From Flavobacteriaceae bacterium UBA3356 (GTDB lineage: Bacteria > Bacteroidota > Bacteroidia > Flavobacteriales > Flavobacteriaceae): 64,000 nt of DNA. Below the pieces are notes generated by a model. That model was not told where the DNA came from, did not search any database, and was given only the letters and a program-made list of their open reading frames with translations. Where the stretch lies: contig DEQW01000001.1 in NCBI GenBank assembly GCA_002360635.1, forward strand, positions 271,535 to 335,534, written 5' to 3'. Shown here piece by piece: positions 18,428 to 25,286 of the stretch (position 1 is its first letter; the number at the start of each line of letters is the position of its first letter). A program made the translations under genes and the position numbers.

Positions 18428-20239
18428 ATGAAAAAGAATTTAATATTTATTGGCCTTGCCTTAGTAGTAGGGGTATTGGGAGGATGGCTCATATTTGGAG
18501 GGTCAGGAAATGATGAACAGGCAATAAAGGACTTGTCGGATATGTCAGATTCGCACGATCATTCAGGTGAAAGTGCTGAGCAGATGTGGACTTGCTCAAT
18601 GCACCCACAAATTATGCAACCCGAACCTGGCGATTGCCCAATCTGCGGAATGGACCTCATTCCAGCTGAGGCTGGAGCAGACGGTCTGTCTGCGGATGAG
18701 ATTAAGATGACCGAAAATGCAATGGCACTGGCTAACATACAAACGTCGGTCGTAGGACAAAGTCAGATGGGTAGTGGCACATTAAAACTATCTGGAAAGA
18801 TAAAGCCCAATGAAGAATCCAACGCTGTGCAGGTCACCTATTTTGGTGGAAGAATTGAAAACCTCTATGTTAATACTACAGGAGAACGTGTAGGTGCCGG
18901 ACAGCGTTTAGCAACTATTTATTCACCTGAATTAGTTTCTGCCCAACAAGAATTACTCACGGCTGCATCGTTGAAGGAATCACAGCCAGCACTCTATAAA
19001 GCTGTGAGGAATAAACTAAAGCTTTGGAAACTTTCTGAAAAGCAAATTAATGCTATAGAGACCGCCGGAAAAGTGCAAGAAAATTTCCCTGTTTATGCAA
19101 CCGTTTCTGGGACAGTAACGCATAAAATGGTAGAAGAGGGTGACTATGTAAAACAAGGACAACCATTATATAAAATAGCAAATCTCAATACGGTTTGGGC
19201 AGAATTTGATGCCTATGAGAATCAGATTGCTTCCTTGAAAGTTGGTCAAACCATTAAAGTGACTACCAATGCGTATCGCAATGAAGTATTTGATGCAAAA
19301 GTTTCATTTATTGACCCTTTATTAAATTCTTCTACACGTACCGTCGTAGTTAGAGCAGTACTTAATAATAAGAACGACCTATTTAAACCAGGTATGTTTG
19401 TCGAAGGTAAAATTGAAGGTGCTCAAGAAAGCACTTCAAGTAAAATAACAGTTCCTGCTACAGCTGTGATGTGGACTGGTGAACGTTCTGTGGTTTATGT
19501 TAAAACTAATCCTAACGAAGCTATTTTTGAAATGAGAGAAGTCTTACTCGGTAATGCCAATGGAGACACCTATACCATAATTGAAGGTCTTCAAAATGGT
19601 GATGAAGTGGTAACTAATGGCACGTTTACAGTAGATGCTGCTGCACAATTACAAGGCAAAAAATCTATGATGAACACAGCTGGTGGCAAAACAATGACCG
19701 GTCACGAAGGGCATTTAGGTATGCAAGGAAACAATTCTGGAGATAGTAAGGGGAATACTGACCATTCAGAAATGAAAGAAAGGATAGCTGTTTCAAACAA
19801 ATTTCAAGGCCAGTTAAAACAGGTGTTTGATGATTATATTCTTTTAAAAGATGCTCTGGTTAATGATGATGCCAAAAATGCACAACAAGCAGGAAAACAA
19901 ATAATACAATCCCTGAAAAATGTAGATATGAAGTTGTTATCCGATGAAAAAGCACATAACCATTGGATGACAATTCAAAAGGAATTAAATACTTCGGCAA
20001 ACGCAATTTCAAGTAATACGGATATTTCAAAACAAAGAGGGCATTTTAAGCATTTGTCTGCGCATATGATAAGTAGTGTACAGCTCTTTGGGGTCAATGA
20101 AAATATTTATATCCAGTTTTGTCCAATGGCAGACAATAATAAGGGAGCGTACTGGATAAGTTTAGAGGAAGAAGTCCGTAACCCATATTATGGCGAAGCA
20201 ATGTTAACCTGTGGTGAGGTTAGAGATACGTTAAAATAA
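18428..20239 (+). CDS. cusB: CusB-type RND periplasmic adaptor with metal-binding and DUF3347 domains
   Basis: 603 residues. The N-terminal membrane anchor is followed by a heavy-metal-binding domain (WTCSMHPQIMQ with PGDCPICGMDLIP; Cys56, His59, Cys70, Cys73). The membrane-fusion core (lipoyl and beta-barrel parts, VQVTYFGGRIENLYVNTTGE to FTVDAAAQLQGKK) extends to about residue 415. A His/Met linker (MTGHEGHLGMQG) leads to a C-terminal DUF3347 domain ending FCPMADNNKGAYW and NPYYGEAMLTCG. It should connect the RND pump and outer membrane channel. The DUF3347 fusion links the three stand-alone DUF3347 proteins functionally to this pump. Confidence 0.9.
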   Translation: MKKNLIFIGLALVVGVLGGWLIFGGSGNDEQAIKDLSDMSDSHDHSGESAEQMWTCSMHPQIMQPEPGDCPICGMDLIPAEAGADGLSADEIKMTENAMALANIQTSVVGQSQMGSGTLKLSGKIKPNEESNAVQVTYFGGRIENLYVNTTGERVGAGQRLATIYSPELVSAQQELLTAASLKESQPALYKAVRNKLKLWKLSEKQINAIETAGKVQENFPVYATVSGTVTHKMVEEGDYVKQGQPLYKIANLNTVWAEFDAYENQIASLKVGQTIKVTTNAYRNEVFDAKVSFIDPLLNSSTRTVVVRAVLNNKNDLFKPGMFVEGKIEGAQESTSSKITVPATAVMWTGERSVVYVKTNPNEAIFEMREVLLGNANGDTYTIIEGLQNGDEVVTNGTFTVDAAAQLQGKKSMMNTAGGKTMTGHEGHLGMQGNNSGDSKGNTDHSEMKERIAVSNKFQGQLKQVFDDYILLKDALVNDDAKNAQQAGKQIIQSLKNVDMKLLSDEKAHNHWMTIQKELNTSANAISSNTDISKQRGHFKHLSAHMISSVQLFGVNENIYIQFCPMADNNKGAYWISLEEEVRNPYYGEAMLTCGEVRDTLK

Positions 20240-20303
20240 TCAGGGTTAGAGTTAATTGGTAAAAGCGGATTCTTCAGCCTTTAATATTTTAAAGAGGAGA
20301 AAG

Positions 20304-20486
20304 ATGATGAGTGAAAGTAGAAGAAATAGAAGAAAAAACAAGAAAAATACATATAAACAGAAAAATCCGATTACAAAAAAAGATAAGGTTATCGGAATTT
20401 CAGCGATGATAGGATTATTTATTGCTGCTGTAATACTAATCATATATCTAAATTTAGATTTTATTAGGCATTTTTTCAACCTATGA
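20304..20486 (+). CDS. Small basic membrane protein (60 aa)
   Basis: Highly basic N-terminus (MMSESRRNRRKNKKNTYKQK) and one transmembrane helix (IGISAMIGLFIAAVILIIYL). The start at 20304 is preferred to an upstream in-frame ATG at 20256 because a purine-rich site (AAAGAGGAGAAAG) precedes it. Its stop overlaps the next ATG by 4 nt (ATGA), so it is co-translated with the AraC-type regulator. No family recognised. Confidence 0.6.
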   Translation: MMSESRRNRRKNKKNTYKQKNPITKKDKVIGISAMIGLFIAAVILIIYLNLDFIRHFFNL

Positions 20487-21049
20487 ATAATACCATCCAC
20501 ATTAAAAATATGGTCTGTCCGAGATGTATATCCGCAGTTTCCCAAATTTTGGTAGGATTGAACATTGATTACAAAGCTGTCAAGTTAGGAGAAGTAGAAT
20601 TGGTTTCGATGCTTAACGAATTCGAAAAAAAATCTTTGCAAAAAAAGCTACAAAATGCAGGATTTAGTTTGATTGACGACCGTAAAAGTCTGCTTATCGA
20701 GCAAATGAAAAATTTGGTAATTGAGAAAATACATTATTCCAATGAAAAGACCGAATTAAAATGGGCAGATATTGTTACTGGCGAACTTAACTTGGATTAT
20801 AAATATTTAAGTTCCCTATTCTCGTCGGTAGAAAGCATCACGTTCGAGCAATACATCATCAACCAAAAAATTGAACGTGTAAAAGAACTCATTGTCTATG
20901 ATGAATTAACCTTGAGTGAGATAGCTTTTCAATTACATTATAGTAGCGTTGCGTACTTAAGCAATCAATTCAAAAAAGTAACAGGAATGACACCCACGCA
21001 GTTCAAGAAATCTGTGACAAAAAACCGAAAATCCTTGGATGAGATTTAA
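20483..21049 (+). CDS. AraC-family regulator with N-terminal HMA-like CxxC domain
   Basis: 188 residues. The first 65 or so look like a small heavy-metal-associated domain (IHIKNMVCPRCISAVSQIL, CxxC at Cys12 and Cys15, beta-alpha-beta pattern). The C-terminal part is an AraC double helix-turn-helix (LNLDYKYLSSLFSSV, then LTLSEIAFQLHYSSVAYLSNQF, FKKVTGMTPTQFKKS). This is a plausible one-component metal sensor in which the metallochaperone fold replaces the usual cupin sensor. It probably controls the copper genes of the island. Targets are not known. Confidence 0.85.
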   Translation: MNNTIHIKNMVCPRCISAVSQILVGLNIDYKAVKLGEVELVSMLNEFEKKSLQKKLQNAGFSLIDDRKSLLIEQMKNLVIEKIHYSNEKTELKWADIVTGELNLDYKYLSSLFSSVESITFEQYIINQKIERVKELIVYDELTLSEIAFQLHYSSVAYLSNQFKKVTGMTPTQFKKSVTKNRKSLDEI

Positions 21050-21105
21050 TTAAAGAATATTAAAAAACAAAGGTTGTTTAAAAGTTCAAAGTTACTTGTT
21101 GCGTT

Positions 21106-21149
21106 ATTATTTAAGTATTTGCTTAAATAATATAATAATGATATATTTG
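21106..21149 (+). promoter_or_regulatory. arsR promoter with inverted-repeat operator
   Basis: A perfect 10-bp inverted repeat, ATTATTTAAG (21106-21115) and CTTAAATAAT (21122-21131), has a 6-nt spacer containing TTTG (21118-21121), which fits a Bacteroidota -33 element. A perfect -7 element TATATTTG lies at 21142-21149, 20 nt further on. The repeat therefore covers the -33 region, as expected for autorepression by the ArsR-family protein encoded 23 nt downstream. Confidence 0.65.
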
Positions 21150-21171
21150 CAGCCACTTTAAATCAAAAAAG

Positions 21172-21543
21172 ATGAGCTTGGAAATAACTTGTACACGGAA
21201 CGAAGCAGACAAGAAGCAAATATCGAGATGCAAGGAAACCATAGAGAATTCTTCAGGTAGCTTAGAAGCAATAAGCAAAATTTTGTCTCTTGCGGGAAGC
21301 GAGGTACGACTGAAAATTCTATTCCTATTGAACATAGAGAATGAACTGTGCCCTTGCGATATTGCGGACATTCTTGAAATGAGTGTTCCTGCCGTATCCC
21401 AACATATCCGTAAAATGAAGGATGCAGGAATTATTATATCGAGACGTGAAGGGCAAACATTATATTATTCGTTGGTAAAGAGTGAGGACAATGTTTTGAA
21501 TGGAATTTTCAATTCAATTTCGACAAGAAAGAAAACAGCTTAG
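21172..21543 (+). CDS. ArsR-family metal-responsive repressor
   Basis: 123 residues: winged helix-turn-helix with ELCPCDIADILEMSVPAVSQHIRKMKDAGII and wing RREGQTLYYSL. The ELCPCD motif (Cys60, Cys62) matches the alpha-3 metal site position of ArsR/CadC-type sensors. Extra Cys7 and Cys20 in an N-terminal extension could complete a soft-metal site. First gene of the mercury-type cluster; 12 nt before merTP. Likely senses Hg(II) or a related thiophilic metal, by context. Confidence 0.87.
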   Translation: MSLEITCTRNEADKKQISRCKETIENSSGSLEAISKILSLAGSEVRLKILFLLNIENELCPCDIADILEMSVPAVSQHIRKMKDAGIIISRREGQTLYYSLVKSEDNVLNGIFNSISTRKKTA

Positions 21544-21555
21544 AAATTTTATATT

Positions 21556-22179
21556 ATGGCACCGAATAAAACCTCAAACACCGCGGCCTATACTGGCATT
21601 TTTACCGCAGTTGTAGCATCAATATGCTGTATAACCCCTGTTTTGGCACTAATTGCCGGAACAAGCGGAATCGCATCTACCTTTTCTTGGATTAAACCAT
21701 TTAGACCCTACCTTATTGCTCTGACCATTATTGTCGTGGTGTTTGCCTGGTATCAGAAACTGCGACCGAAAGCACAGGAAGAAATAGATTGCGCCTGTGA
21801 AGATGATGCGAAACCATCATTTTGGCAATCCAAACACTTCTTGTTGATAGTAACACTATTCGCCGCATTGATGCTGGCCTTTCCGTACTATTCCAACCTA
21901 TTTTATGCACAGCCCACCAAGGATATCGTCTATGTCTCTCAATCGAATATCAAAAAGCAGACTTTTGAAGTCGCTGGAATGACCTGTGCAGGTTGTGAGG
22001 CACACGTAGAAAATGAAGTCAATAAATTGGACGGAATTATTTCGGTCAAAGCCAGCTACGAAAATGCCAACACCATAGTGGAATTCGACAAGACCAAAAC
22101 CGATTTGACCGCAATCCGAAAAGCTATAGAAAGTACCGGCTATAAAGTTGTCGAGAAAACCACTAAAGAAAATAAGTAG
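21556..22179 (+). CDS. MerTP fused mercuric ion transporter (copy 1)
   Basis: 207 residues: MerT-like membrane part with the Cys24-Cys25 pair in TM1 (SICCITPVLALIAG), a cytoplasmic loop Cys pair (DCACED, Cys79 and Cys81), a third TM (about 95-112), then a periplasmic MerP-like HMA domain with GMTCAGC (Cys144, Cys147). It takes up Hg(II) from the periplasm to deliver it to a reductase. The MerT-MerP fusion is known in Bacteroidota. It is directly followed by the flavoprotein gene with no gap. Confidence 0.9.
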   Translation: MAPNKTSNTAAYTGIFTAVVASICCITPVLALIAGTSGIASTFSWIKPFRPYLIALTIIVVVFAWYQKLRPKAQEEIDCACEDDAKPSFWQSKHFLLIVTLFAALMLAFPYYSNLFYAQPTKDIVYVSQSNIKKQTFEVAGMTCAGCEAHVENEVNKLDGIISVKASYENANTIVEFDKTKTDLTAIRKAIESTGYKVVEKTTKENK

Positions 22180-23526
22180 ATGAAAAAATATGATGTTTTC
22201 ATTATTGGTTCGGGTATGTCCGGTATGACAATCGCAAATAAATGCGCTTCAAAAGGTCTTTCGGTGGGCATTACTGATGAACTACCTTATGGTGGCACCT
22301 GCGCCCTACGAGGCTGTGACCCAAAAAAAGTGATTATCGGTGCCACCGAAGTACGCGACTTCGCCAAAAGACTTAAAGGGAAAGGCATTGATACCATTCC
22401 GAATATCAACTGGAAGGATATAATGGCGTTCAAACAGACCTTTGTCGATGAAATGCCGAGGAAAATAGAAAAGGGGTATAAGAAGAACGGCATCGATACC
22501 TTTCACAGTTCCGCTACGTTTATAAATGAAAATACCTTAAGTGTAGGTAACGAGACCATTCAAGCTGATAAAGTTGTAATTGCGTCAGGTTCAAAACCAA
22601 AAGTTTTAGATTTTGAAGGCGGACAGCTTGCGAAAACGAGTACGGATTTTCTAAACCTTAAGGAATTACCCCAATCCCTGCTTTTCATCGGTGGTGGATA
22701 TATCGCCTTTGAATTCGCTCATATTGCCGCACGTTCCGGTGCCGAGGTAACAATAGTACATCGAGGCAAACGTCCATTGGAAAACTTTGACAAGGATATT
22801 GTAAAACATTTGGTTGATGCCACACGTAATTTAGGTGTCAAGCTCGTTCTTGAAACCGAAGTTTCTAAAATTGAATGTAAAGATGGTAACTACATAACCA
22901 CAGGAATTTCAAACGGAAAGGAAACTAACTTCAAATCGGCAGAAGTATTTAATTCTGCTGGTCGTCCCCCAGCCATTTTTGATTTAGAATTGAAAAAAGC
23001 AGGTATATCCTTCTCAAAAAAGGGGATAGAGGTCAACGAATACCTTCAGAGCACATCGAACGCGAACATATATGCAGCTGGCGATGCAGCGGACTCAAGA
23101 GGATTGCCCCTAACACCCGTAGCTGTTTTGGAAGGACACGTCGTAGCTTCAAATATCATTAAAGGAAATAAGAAAAAAGTCAGTTATCCCCCAATGCCTT
23201 CCGTAGTTTTCACTTTGCCCACTATGGCAACCGTTGGCCTATTGGAAGATGATGCCAAAGAAAAAGGATATGATATCAATGTCAATTTTGAAAAAGTGGA
23301 TAATTGGTTCAATGCGAGACGCCTGAATGTGGATGAATATGCTTATAAAACAATCATCGATAAAAATAATAATACCATTTTGGGTGCGCATCTGATCGGA
23401 CCTCATTGTGAGGAAACCATCAATCTTTTCGCAATGGCGATAAAGACTAAGATGACCATAAGCGATTTGCGAACAATGATATTTTCATATCCTACAATGG
23501 CATCTGACCTAACCTATATGCTCTAA
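22180..23526 (+). CDS. FAD/NAD(P)-dependent disulfide oxidoreductase of the mer locus
   Basis: 448-residue member of the glutathione reductase/MerA superfamily: FAD-binding GSGMSGMTIANKC, redox pair GGTCALRGCDPKK (Cys41, Cys46), NAD(P) motif FIGGGYIAFEFAH, and second FAD motif IYAAGDAA. It occupies the merA position but lacks the C-terminal vicinal Cys pair of classical mercuric reductase (the protein ends DLTYML). It has no N-terminal MerP domain, and Tyr replaces the usual catalytic His in FSYPTM. Hg(II) reduction is possible but unproven; a glutathione- or bacillithiol-type disulfide reductase is an alternative. Confidence 0.85.
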   Translation: MKKYDVFIIGSGMSGMTIANKCASKGLSVGITDELPYGGTCALRGCDPKKVIIGATEVRDFAKRLKGKGIDTIPNINWKDIMAFKQTFVDEMPRKIEKGYKKNGIDTFHSSATFINENTLSVGNETIQADKVVIASGSKPKVLDFEGGQLAKTSTDFLNLKELPQSLLFIGGGYIAFEFAHIAARSGAEVTIVHRGKRPLENFDKDIVKHLVDATRNLGVKLVLETEVSKIECKDGNYITTGISNGKETNFKSAEVFNSAGRPPAIFDLELKKAGISFSKKGIEVNEYLQSTSNANIYAAGDAADSRGLPLTPVAVLEGHVVASNIIKGNKKKVSYPPMPSVVFTLPTMATVGLLEDDAKEKGYDINVNFEKVDNWFNARRLNVDEYAYKTIIDKNNNTILGAHLIGPHCEETINLFAMAIKTKMTISDLRTMIFSYPTMASDLTYML

Positions 23527-23535
23527 CTATTATTT

Positions 23536-23760
23536 ATGGAAACTACAATATTAAAATCTACGATCACCTGCCCTGAATGCGGCCACAAAACAGAAGAAGA
23601 AATGCCGACGAACGCTTGTCAATTCTTTTACGAATGCGAGAATTGCAAAGAAGTATTAAGACCAAACGAGGGAGATTGTTGTGTATTCTGTTCTTACGGT
23701 ACTGTGGCCTGCCCACCAATTCAAGAAAATAAAAGATGTAATAATTCAAGTTGTTGCTAA
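23536..23760 (+). CDS. GDCCVxC-domain small Cys-rich protein
   Basis: 74 residues with ten or more Cys: TCPECGH, CENCKE, GDCCVFCSYGTVACPP and the C-terminal SSCC. The GDCCVxC motif defines a small protein family in mer-type loci, some members of which are selenoproteins. Here both motif positions are standard Cys codons (tgt tgt). Likely a cytoplasmic thiol carrier handing Hg(II) or another thiophilic metal to the preceding flavoprotein. Confidence 0.82.
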   Translation: METTILKSTITCPECGHKTEEEMPTNACQFFYECENCKEVLRPNEGDCCVFCSYGTVACPPIQENKRCNNSSCC

Positions 23761-23779
23761 ACATTATAATGGACAAATT

Positions 23780-24166
23780 ATGAATATGGAACAGCACAAA
23801 TTACCCACTGATTTAATCTTGGATATAAAAACAAGATTAAAAACTTTGAGTGGTCAATTAAGCGGCATTGTTAAAATGCTTGATGAAGGAAAGGACCCCG
23901 AACAAATAAACATACAGTTCAAATCCATCGATAAGGGGATTCAAAAAGCACATTACTTACTGCTGGATGAAGTCTATCGAAAAGCGCTTGCTATTGGAAT
24001 TGTAAAGGCCGTGGACTCTTGCCCAGGAAATTGTGGCAATGAAGATAAAATTGAATATTTAAAAAGTGAATTCCCTAACTTGGAATTATCTGATTTGACC
24101 AATCGCTTAAAAGAAATCCAAATCATTGAAACCAGATTAAAAAACTACAACGAAAAAAATGTCTAA
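23780..24166 (+). CDS. CsoR/FrmR (DUF156) family regulator lacking canonical ligands
   Basis: 128 residues starting MNMEQHKLP, with the four-helix DUF156 pattern (RLKTLSGQLSGIVKMLDEG, then FKSIDKGIQKAHYLLLDEV) and a long extra C-terminal helix. At the position of the first CsoR Cys (usually after the short GxxC turn) the protein has Pro (GKDPEQ). The usual HxxxC of helix 2 reads DEVYRKAL, so neither ligand is evident. A separate Cys pair (SCPGNCG) follows. It may sense something other than Cu(I). The start at 23780 avoids overlap with the GDCCVxC gene. Confidence 0.78.
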   Translation: MNMEQHKLPTDLILDIKTRLKTLSGQLSGIVKMLDEGKDPEQINIQFKSIDKGIQKAHYLLLDEVYRKALAIGIVKAVDSCPGNCGNEDKIEYLKSEFPNLELSDLTNRLKEIQIIETRLKNYNEKNV

Positions 24167-24171
24167 AAAAT

Positions 24172-24205
24172 TTTGGTGACCCCCTACCTCACGTTCTCAT
24201 CTTTG
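24172..24205 (+). promoter_or_regulatory. Putative promoter with CsoR-type G/C-tract operator
   Basis: The inverted repeat GTGA-N9-TCAC surrounds a C-tract (24176-24192), resembling CsoR/RcnR-family operators. It lies between a TTTG (24172-24175) and a -7-like CATCTTTG (24198-24205), so a bound repressor would block the promoter of the thioredoxin-like and second MerTP genes. It is 10 nt downstream of the CsoR-like gene. Confidence 0.4.
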
Positions 24206-24234
24206 TTCCATTATTAATTTAAACTTTAAATAAG

Positions 24235-24504
24235 ATGAAACGACAAATCGAGATTTTTACAGCAGGTTGCCCAGTATGCGAGCCTGTGGTGCAATTAGTA
24301 AAAGAGACAGCAGGAAAGGACTGCGAAATCACATTTTATAATCTGTCTGAGCAATGCGAAAGTAAAATATGTGTTTCAAAAATGAAGGAATATGGGGTTA
24401 CAAGAGTTCCCGCCATTGCTGTGGACGGAAAACTACTGAATTGCTGCACCAAAATCGAAATCACAAAAGATGATTTGGTAAAGGCTGGAATAGGAAGTTG
24501 TTAG
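24235..24504 (+). CDS. Thioredoxin-like Cys-rich protein
   Basis: 89-residue glutaredoxin/thioredoxin-fold protein: QIEIFTAGCPVCEP redox motif (CPVC), cis-Pro region VTRVPAIAVDG, plus further Cys (QCESKICVSK, LNCCTK, terminal GSC). No signal peptide. The extra Cys suggest metal handover rather than pure redox activity. It precedes the second MerTP by 2 nt and forms a two-gene unit under the promoter at 24172. Confidence 0.82.
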   Translation: MKRQIEIFTAGCPVCEPVVQLVKETAGKDCEITFYNLSEQCESKICVSKMKEYGVTRVPAIAVDGKLLNCCTKIEITKDDLVKAGIGSC

Positions 24505-24506
24505 GT

Positions 24507-25121
24507 ATGGCAATTACTAAATGGAACAAAAAAGCATCTATGGGGACTGCTGTATTTTTAGCAGTTTCCCTTAAACTATGCTGCTGGGGTCCTTTGCTAC
24601 TTACAAGTGTAGCTGGTATTAGTGGAAGTTCTGTCTATTTTTCTTGGCTTATTGCCTTGAAACCTTATCTGTTGGTTATAGCATTTTTGTCATTGGGACT
24701 GGCCTTTTATCAGGTTTATAAAAAAAAGAAGGTGGACGATTGTGGCAGCTGTGATACTGCTAAACCATCATTTTTTAAATCAAAAATCTATTTGTGGTTA
24801 GTTACAGTGTTTGTTGTTGTAATGACATTGGTTTCTTATTATCCGCAAATATTTCACCCAATGGCCACAAAAGGAATTGTTGCAACAAACAATACACATA
24901 TTCAAACTGTAAAGTTGAATATTGAAGGGATGGTATGCTCTGGTTGTGAAAAAAATATCAACCATTCTGTAAATAAAATTGACGGGGTTACAAATGTATC
25001 TACGTCTTTTGAAGAAGGGACTTCAATTATAGAATTTGATACCACTAAAACGAATGTCGATGAGATAAAAAAGGTCATCCAATCAAAAGGGTATTTGATT
25101 ACAAATACTAAAGACCGATAG
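24507..25121 (+). CDS. MerTP fused mercuric ion transporter (copy 2)
   Basis: 204 residues: MerT part with LKLCCWGPLLLTSVAG, a loop Cys pair (DDCGSCDTAK), a third TM, and a periplasmic HMA domain with GMVCSGCEKN. The sequence differs widely from copy 1 at 21556, so an old duplication or separate acquisition. The ATG at 24507 is preferred over a TTG at 24498. Co-transcribed with the thioredoxin-like gene. Confidence 0.87.
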   Translation: MAITKWNKKASMGTAVFLAVSLKLCCWGPLLLTSVAGISGSSVYFSWLIALKPYLLVIAFLSLGLAFYQVYKKKKVDDCGSCDTAKPSFFKSKIYLWLVTVFVVVMTLVSYYPQIFHPMATKGIVATNNTHIQTVKLNIEGMVCSGCEKNINHSVNKIDGVTNVSTSFEEGTSIIEFDTTKTNVDEIKKVIQSKGYLITNTKDR

Positions 25122-25257
25122 ACACGTTCCCATTGTGATGATAAGAGACATAAATCGAAAACGACTTATTCCAATTGGTTAGTAATAATTCGTGAAGAGC
25201 AAATTCTACAAATCATTCAGCATATTACGTAACACATTAAGGTCTTTTAATCCTGAA

Positions 25258-25274
25258 ATTTGTAACATACAAAT
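25258..25274 (+). promoter_or_regulatory. Perfect 7-bp inverted repeat upstream of copA
   Basis: ATTTGTA and TACAAAT, separated by ACA, end 12 nt before the P-type ATPase ATG. A palindrome at this position is a reasonable operator or leader site. Which regulator binds (the AraC-HMA protein, ArsR or CsoR-like) cannot be told from sequence. The rest of the 165-nt gap (25122-25286) shows nothing else. Confidence 0.35.
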
Positions 25275-25286
25275 AAGAATGGATTT

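Noticed and set aside
23681..23779. N-terminal extension of the CsoR-like regulator
   Set aside because: It overlaps the 3' end of the GDCCVxC gene in another frame and is not regulator-like; the start at 23780 gives the expected family N-terminus.
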